Positions 33,676 through 38,119 of a stretch of DNA of 38,119 bases are shown in pieces (within the stretch, counting starts at the first letter, position 1; every line of letters starts with the position of its first letter). The DNA is taken from positions 1-38,119 of the forward strand of contig CAZAOY010000023.1 in NCBI GenBank assembly GCA_964486925.1. Direction: 5' to 3'. The translations under genes and the position numbers were made by a program. The DNA is from CAZAOY01 sp964486925. GTDB lineage: Bacteria > Bacillota > Clostridia > Oscillospirales > Ruminococcaceae. The notes under the pieces are model-generated. The model saw only the letters and a program-made list of their open reading frames with translations, made no database searches and was not told the origin of the DNA.

Positions 33676-34548
33676 ATGCTAGGTAATATGATAGACCTGC
33701 ACAGCCATTCCACAAACTCCCCCGATGGGGCGGACACGGTGGAGGTAATGTGCAACAGGGCGGTGGAGCTAGGGCTTGCGGCATACGCTATAACCGACCA
33801 CTTTGAATCAAACTATGAATGCGATAACAGCCCCTTCGCAGACGGCACAGACTGGAATAACAAGGAATACAAGCCGTTTGAGAATATTAAGAGGCTGTGT
33901 GAAGATATTAAAAGCTACAAGCAAGGTAACAACTCTAACACTAAGATTTTATTCGGAATTGAGATAGGGCAACCTCTACAGGACGAGGATAAAGCGATAG
34001 CCATCCTTGACCAGTTTAAATCAGAGCTAGATTTTGTGTTGATGTCACTGCACTGTGTGGAGAATCAACCGGACTTTTACTACATAGACTACCAAAATAA
34101 GTCACAGGAGTATCTGGATAGGTTGTGTGAAAGCTATTATGAGGAGATGTACCGTATGGTGCAGACCGACTATTATGACAGCATAGGTCACCTAACCTAT
34201 CCCGTAAGATACGCCGCAAACCATAGCGAAGAGCAAGGGCGGCGGATTAGGCTACACCTACAGGATGACAGGATAACAAAGATCCTAAAGACGGTAATAG
34301 CCAAAGGCAAGGGTATCGAGATTAACACCTCGGGGCTTAGAAACCGCATGAACGAGTGTATGGTGAATGAACGCTACCTAAAGCTGTATAAAAGCTTAGG
34401 CGGAGAGATCCTAACTGTCGGCTCGGATTCTCATAAGGTGGGGGATCTGGGATCGGGGATTAAGCAGGGCATGCAGTTAGCAAAGCAGTGCGGATTTAGA
34501 TACATCACCTACTTTGAAAAGCGAAAGGCTGTATACCTACCAATATAA
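33676..34548 (+). CDS. PHP-domain phosphoesterase, histidinol-phosphatase type (HisK-like)
   Basis: This 290-aa metal-dependent phosphoesterase has the HxH motif DLHSHSTNSPDG at the N-terminus, ITDHFESN, a later MSLHCVEN, SIGHLTYPVRY and the C-terminal VGSDSHKVGDLG. These are the metal ligands of histidinol-phosphatase-type PHP enzymes. No other histidine-biosynthesis gene is nearby, so the true substrate may differ. ATG 33676 is chosen (AAGGTG six bases upstream); a GTG at 33667 overlaps that site. Confidence 0.85.
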   Translation: MLGNMIDLHSHSTNSPDGADTVEVMCNRAVELGLAAYAITDHFESNYECDNSPFADGTDWNNKEYKPFENIKRLCEDIKSYKQGNNSNTKILFGIEIGQPLQDEDKAIAILDQFKSELDFVLMSLHCVENQPDFYYIDYQNKSQEYLDRLCESYYEEMYRMVQTDYYDSIGHLTYPVRYAANHSEEQGRRIRLHLQDDRITKILKTVIAKGKGIEINTSGLRNRMNECMVNERYLKLYKSLGGEILTVGSDSHKVGDLGSGIKQGMQLAKQCGFRYITYFEKRKAVYLPI

Positions 34549-34620
34549 TAAACTAAACTTTATAGGGGTGACCGACCTCTCAGATACAAACCACTAATCA
34601 CTATTAGAAAGGGTACGACC

Positions 34621-35100
34621 ATGGACAAGCTACTTAAGCTATTAGAACAAAACGCCAGATTTACAAATGACGAGCTCGCCGTAATGATAGGAACCACTGC
34701 TAAGGAGATAGAAAAACGTATCGCCGAGTACGAAGAAAAGGGAGTTATCAAGGGTTATCAAACCATTATCGATAAGGATATGCTTGATATCGAGAATGTG
34801 TCGGCGCTAATAGAGCTAAGGGTAACACCAAAGCGGGATAGCGGGTTTGATGAAATAGCCAATCAAATCATGGAGTTTGAGGAGGTAGAAAACCTCTATC
34901 TTATGTCGGGCGGGTATGACCTTGCGGTAATGATTAAGGCAAAGGACTTTAAGCAGGTAGCGCTTTTTGTGTCGCAACGTCTATCCCAGCTTGATACGGT
35001 GGTATCCACCGCAACACACTTTATCCTAACTAGATACAAAGATAAAGGGGTCTTGTTTGTTAAGCCCCCGGAAGATGAAAGGGGTAGTATTGGGCTGTGA
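34621..35100 (+). CDS. Lrp/AsnC-family transcriptional regulator
   Basis: This 159-aa regulator has an N-terminal helix-turn-helix (LLEQNARFTNDELAVMIGTT, then EIEKRIAEYEEKGVIKGY) and a C-terminal RAM/ACT-like ligand domain (SALIELRVTPKRD, then LMSGGYDLAVMIKAKD). It probably senses an amino acid. Its TGA overlaps the ATG of the aminotransferase, so the two are translationally coupled. The Lrp-aminotransferase pair recurs in Firmicutes and suggests control of that gene. Confidence 0.92.
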   Translation: MDKLLKLLEQNARFTNDELAVMIGTTAKEIEKRIAEYEEKGVIKGYQTIIDKDMLDIENVSALIELRVTPKRDSGFDEIANQIMEFEEVENLYLMSGGYDLAVMIKAKDFKQVALFVSQRLSQLDTVVSTATHFILTRYKDKGVLFVKPPEDERGSIGL

Positions 35101-36272
35101 TGGACTATAATAAACTCCTTTCTAAAAAGGCTATGGCTATAAAGCCATCAGGGATTAGAAAGTTTTTTGATATTGCGGGAAGTATGCAGGGGGTAATCTC
35201 ACTAGGTGTTGGAGAACCCGACTTTAAAACCCCATGGTCAATCCGTGAGATGGCGATACAAACTCTAGAGCGGGGTAAAACTGTCTACACCGCTAATGCG
35301 GGACTTATCCAGCTTCGTGAGGAGATCACACGCTACTACAGCAGGAGGTTTAACCTTGACTATAATTATAAAACCGATGTGGTGGTAACGGTAGGTGGTT
35401 CAGAGGGGATTGATATCTGCCTTAGAGCGCTAATCGAGCCTGGTGACGAGGTGCTAGTGGTCGAGCCTTGCTTTGTTTCTTATGTGCCGATAGTAGAGTT
35501 AATCGGTGGGGTGGTAGTACCGCTAGTAACCACCGCTAAGGATAACTTTAGGCTTACTAAGGAAGAACTGCTAAGCAAGATTACCGATAAAACAAAGGTT
35601 TTGGTCTTTCCGTTTCCAAACAACCCTACAGGGGCGGTTATGGAGAGGGAACACCTAGAGGAGATAGCTTGTGTACTTAGAGAGCGGGATATCATCGTTT
35701 TATCGGATGAGATCTACGCCGAGCTTACATACACAACCGACGAAGGTCACGTATCCATCGCTTCAATTGAGGGGATGAAGGAACGCACCGTTATTATAAA
35801 CGGCTTTTCAAAGGCATACTCAATGACAGGCTGGAGGTTAGGCTACGCCCTAGGTCCTGCACCGATTATCGAGCAGATGACCAAAATCCACCAGTTTGCA
35901 ATTATGTGCGCTCCTACCACAAGCCAGTATGCGGCAATCGAAGCACTCCAACACGGCGACGACAGCGTGGCTGATATGGTAAGCGAGTATGACATACGCA
36001 GACGTTTTATTGTAGATGCATTTAACAAGCTAGGACTAACCTGCTTTGAGCCAAAGGGAGCATTCTATATCTTCCCATCCATTAAATCCACAGGGCTTAC
36101 CTCCGAGGAGTTTTGCCAAAAGCTGTTATACAGCAAGAAGGTGGCGGTAGTACCGGGTACAGCGTTTGGCGAATGCGGTGAGGGACATGTCAGGGTATCC
36201 TACTCCTATGCGGTGGAGCATATCAAGACGGCGGTTTCACGGATAGGTGAGTTTTTAAACGAGTTAGGTTAA
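35100..36272 (+). CDS. Class I/II pyridoxal-phosphate aminotransferase
   Basis: This 390-aa fold type I aminotransferase has the PLP lysine in NGFSKAYSMTGWRLGYA (Lys238), FPFPNNPTGAVM (Asn that contacts PLP), VLSDEIYAEL and the C-terminal GEGHVRVSYSYA with the carboxylate-binding Arg. It resembles the aspartate or aromatic aminotransferase group (PatA-like), but substrate cannot be set from sequence alone. ATG 35100 overlaps the stop of the Lrp gene (TGATG); a GTG one codon earlier is the other option. Confidence 0.93.
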   Translation: MDYNKLLSKKAMAIKPSGIRKFFDIAGSMQGVISLGVGEPDFKTPWSIREMAIQTLERGKTVYTANAGLIQLREEITRYYSRRFNLDYNYKTDVVVTVGGSEGIDICLRALIEPGDEVLVVEPCFVSYVPIVELIGGVVVPLVTTAKDNFRLTKEELLSKITDKTKVLVFPFPNNPTGAVMEREHLEEIACVLRERDIIVLSDEIYAELTYTTDEGHVSIASIEGMKERTVIINGFSKAYSMTGWRLGYALGPAPIIEQMTKIHQFAIMCAPTTSQYAAIEALQHGDDSVADMVSEYDIRRRFIVDAFNKLGLTCFEPKGAFYIFPSIKSTGLTSEEFCQKLLYSKKVAVVPGTAFGECGEGHVRVSYSYAVEHIKTAVSRIGEFLNELG

Positions 36273-36288
36273 AGGGGCAAGTGACATT

Positions 36289-37422
36289 ATGAGCATAGTA
36301 TCAGTTGTAAAGACTAACGGCTACGACGGTGACGTGGTGTTAAATGCGGTGAAACGGCATTTTCAGCTGTTAGAGGTAGCAAAGCGGGTTAAGCCAACCG
36401 ACAGGGTGGTGTTAAAGCCAAACCTCCTTATGAAACGTAGACCCGAGCAGGGAACTACCACCCATAGCGAGGTTGTAAGAGCGGTGGTAATCTGCCTTAA
36501 GGAGCTAGGGGTTAAGGATATAACGATAGCCGACAGCCCAGGCGGCCCTTACACTAAAACAGCGCTGTCCGGTATCTACTCTGCTACAGGTATGCAGGAG
36601 GTAGCGGAGCTGGAGGGGGTAAAGCTTAACTACGACACCACCTTTAAAACTGTAAAGACAGATATGGAGATGGTAAAATCCTTCGAGATTATCACCCCGC
36701 TTGTAGAGGCGGACTTTATTATCAATATCCCAAAGCTAAAGACCCACGCAATGACAGGGCTTAGCAGTGGGGTTAAAAATCTATTCGGCAGCGTACCAGG
36801 GCTTAAAAAAACGGAGTTTCATTTTAGGTTTCCAGATAAGGATAGGTTTTGCAACATGCTTGTAGATCTAGCGGCTACGGTTAAGGCGGATCTAACCATC
36901 CTAGACGCGATAGTATCGATGGAGGGGGACGGCCCTTCCTCGGGACAGCTAAAGCAGACAAACATGACCCTTGCAAGCTACTCACCATTCGACCTTGACC
37001 GTGTGGTATGCGAGTATATCGACCTTGACCCAGACCAGATCTATACTGTATCAAACTCTGTAAGGCGGGGGTTAACCTGTAGGGATGTTAAGGATATAAC
37101 GCTTTTAGGGGATGAGCTGACGCTTGTTAAGGACTTTTTAAAGCCGGGAAGCAAAAGCATAAAGTTTAGCAACCATATGCCAAAGCTTGTGCAAAAGACC
37201 ATCTTTCCTATAGTTGAGAAAAGGCTAGCGCCAAAGCCGGTTGTAGTTACAAAGCAGTGTATCGGTTGCGGAAAATGCGCCGAGAGTTGTCCTGCCTCTA
37301 TCATTAAAATTCGGGATAAAAAGGCGGTTATCGACTACGGAAGATGTATAAGGTGCTTTTGTTGTCACGAGATGTGTCCGGTTAAGGCGATAAAGATTGG
37401 AAGGTTTTTGCTGTGGAGATAG
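36289..37422 (+). CDS. DUF362 protein with two [4Fe-4S] ferredoxin motifs
   Basis: This 377-aa protein has a DUF362 domain (VVLKPNLLMKR, TIADSPGGPYTKTA, INIPKLKTHAMTGLSSGVKN) and a C-terminal ferredoxin-like domain. The two cluster motifs start at Cys324 (CIGCGKCAESCP) and Cys353 (CIRCFCCHEMCP), the second with an extra cysteine in FCC. Such proteins are common in anaerobes and presumably carry out an electron-transfer reaction, as yet uncharacterised. It lies 16 bp after the aminotransferase and overlaps ispE, so all are likely one transcript. Confidence 0.92.
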   Translation: MSIVSVVKTNGYDGDVVLNAVKRHFQLLEVAKRVKPTDRVVLKPNLLMKRRPEQGTTTHSEVVRAVVICLKELGVKDITIADSPGGPYTKTALSGIYSATGMQEVAELEGVKLNYDTTFKTVKTDMEMVKSFEIITPLVEADFIINIPKLKTHAMTGLSSGVKNLFGSVPGLKKTEFHFRFPDKDRFCNMLVDLAATVKADLTILDAIVSMEGDGPSSGQLKQTNMTLASYSPFDLDRVVCEYIDLDPDQIYTVSNSVRRGLTCRDVKDITLLGDELTLVKDFLKPGSKSIKFSNHMPKLVQKTIFPIVEKRLAPKPVVVTKQCIGCGKCAESCPASIIKIRDKKAVIDYGRCIRCFCCHEMCPVKAIKIGRFLLWR

Positions 37423-38119
37423 TAAGGATTACCCACGATACCATAGCGGTTAGAGCGTTTGCAAAGATAAATCTTTATCTTTCGATAAACGGGCTACTGC
37501 CTAATGGGTATCACACCCTCGATATGGTAATGCAGGAGGTTTCGGTTTTTGATGTTGTAACGGTTAGCAAGGCGGCTAGCGGTATAACCCTAAGCTGTAA
37601 CGATAGGCGGATACCGACAAATGAGCGAAACATTGCGATAAAGGCGGCAAAACGATTTATCGAGGTTACAAAGCTTTCGGGAGCTTTTGTACATATCGAT
37701 ATCCAGAAGAACATCCCTCAAAAGGCGGGGATGGCGGGGGGATCTGCCGATGGTGCGGGGGTTTTATTCTGCCTTAACAAGCTGTTTAAGACTAACCTGT
37801 CGATGAAAACCCTCTGCGAGATTGGCAAGGAGGTAGGAGCGGACATCCCATTCTGTCTTACAGGAGGAACAGCGCTTGTGGGCGGTATCGGGGATGTGAT
37901 TACCCGTCTTAACAAGTTTAATCGAACCTATCTTGTAATAGTTCGCCCCCCAGTAGGGATTAACACAAAGCTAGCCTACGACCGCTACGACAGTCTGCAC
38001 CAGTCGGGTGGTATAGTTAATGCGAGCGGGCAGGACGTGTCAAGGATGGTGCAGGCTATTGATAGCGGGAATATCACTGCGGTGGCGGGACAGCTTTACA
38101 ATGTGTTCGAGGAGGTAGC
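37413..38119 (+). CDS. ispE: IspE, 4-diphosphocytidyl-2-C-methyl-D-erythritol kinase (3' end beyond window)
   Basis: This GHMP kinase of the MEP isoprenoid pathway is open to the window edge, giving about 235 of roughly 285 residues. It begins with GTG 37413, eight bases after GGAAGG, overlapping the DUF362 stop by ten bases. Family motifs are VRAFAKINLYLSINGLLPNG at the N-terminus, the ATP-binding IPQKAGMAGGSADGAGVLF and GADIPFCLTGGTALVGGIG. The frame has no ATG near its start, so a search for ATG starts would miss it. Confidence 0.93.
   Translation, partial: MEIVRITHDTIAVRAFAKINLYLSINGLLPNGYHTLDMVMQEVSVFDVVTVSKAASGITLSCNDRRIPTNERNIAIKAAKRFIEVTKLSGAFVHIDIQKNIPQKAGMAGGSADGAGVLFCLNKLFKTNLSMKTLCEIGKEVGADIPFCLTGGTALVGGIGDVITRLNKFNRTYLVIVRPPVGINTKLAYDRYDSLHQSGGIVNASGQDVSRMVQAIDSGNITAVAGQLYNVFEEV

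Overview
The window looks like a chromosomal piece of a low-to-mid GC Clostridia-type Firmicute, probably gut-associated and probably from a metagenome assembly. The reasons are strong AGGAGG-type ribosome sites, frequent TTG and GTG starts, near-consensus TTGACA-17-TATAAT promoters, the adjacent ACT (UPF0237) and UPF0210 genes, a Gram-positive-type Pel locus without outer-membrane parts, and a BspA-type leucine-rich-repeat relic. No rRNA, tRNA, CRISPR array, intact insertion sequence or phage gene was seen.

Layout. 1-1080: decayed DNA holding relics of a BspA-like LRR surface protein and of a class II lysyl-tRNA synthetase, then two strong hairpins. 1092-5138 (-): a three-gene ABC operon, FtsX-like permease, ATPase and large FtsX-like permease, with its own promoter. 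About 480 bp of very AT-rich DNA separates it from a divergent operon at 5817-15803 (+). That operon is a Pel-type exopolysaccharide locus: an SDR-PelD fusion, a PelE-like protein, a 756-aa multispanning protein, a DUF2194-like protein, PelF glycosyltransferase and PelG transporter. It ends in a broken family 2 glycosyltransferase and an intrinsic terminator. 16171-23930 (-): UPF0210 and ACT protein, an orphan short transcription unit, nadE, rlmH, a YycJ/WalJ-like hydrolase and murA. 24258-38119 (+): Gfo/Idh/MocA oxidoreductase, thioredoxin, sbcD, a radical SAM gene, sbcC, asnS, GNAT, PHP phosphatase, Lrp/AsnC regulator, aminotransferase, DUF362 ferredoxin-like protein and a truncated ispE.

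The most interesting unit is the Pel-type operon. Its PelD keeps an RxxD c-di-GMP inhibitory-site motif at the correct distance from a ruined GGDEF motif, so export is probably under c-di-GMP control. PelD is fused to an SDR domain that has lost its catalytic motifs. No PelA-type hydrolase/deacetylase is present, and two unfamiliar proteins occupy that part of the operon, so the polymer or its processing may differ from known Pel. Other points worth checking are a NadE whose glutaminase half lacks its catalytic residues, an rlmH that seems to start at AUC, a 23- or 26-codon ORF with its own promoter and terminator, and a radical SAM gene between sbcD and sbcC.

Two 100-N gaps (13237-13336 and 31388-31487) are each flanked by an identical 55-bp sequence. 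They look like scaffolding joins between contigs overlapping by one k-mer, not real missing DNA. Collapsing the first one restores an uninterrupted pelF.
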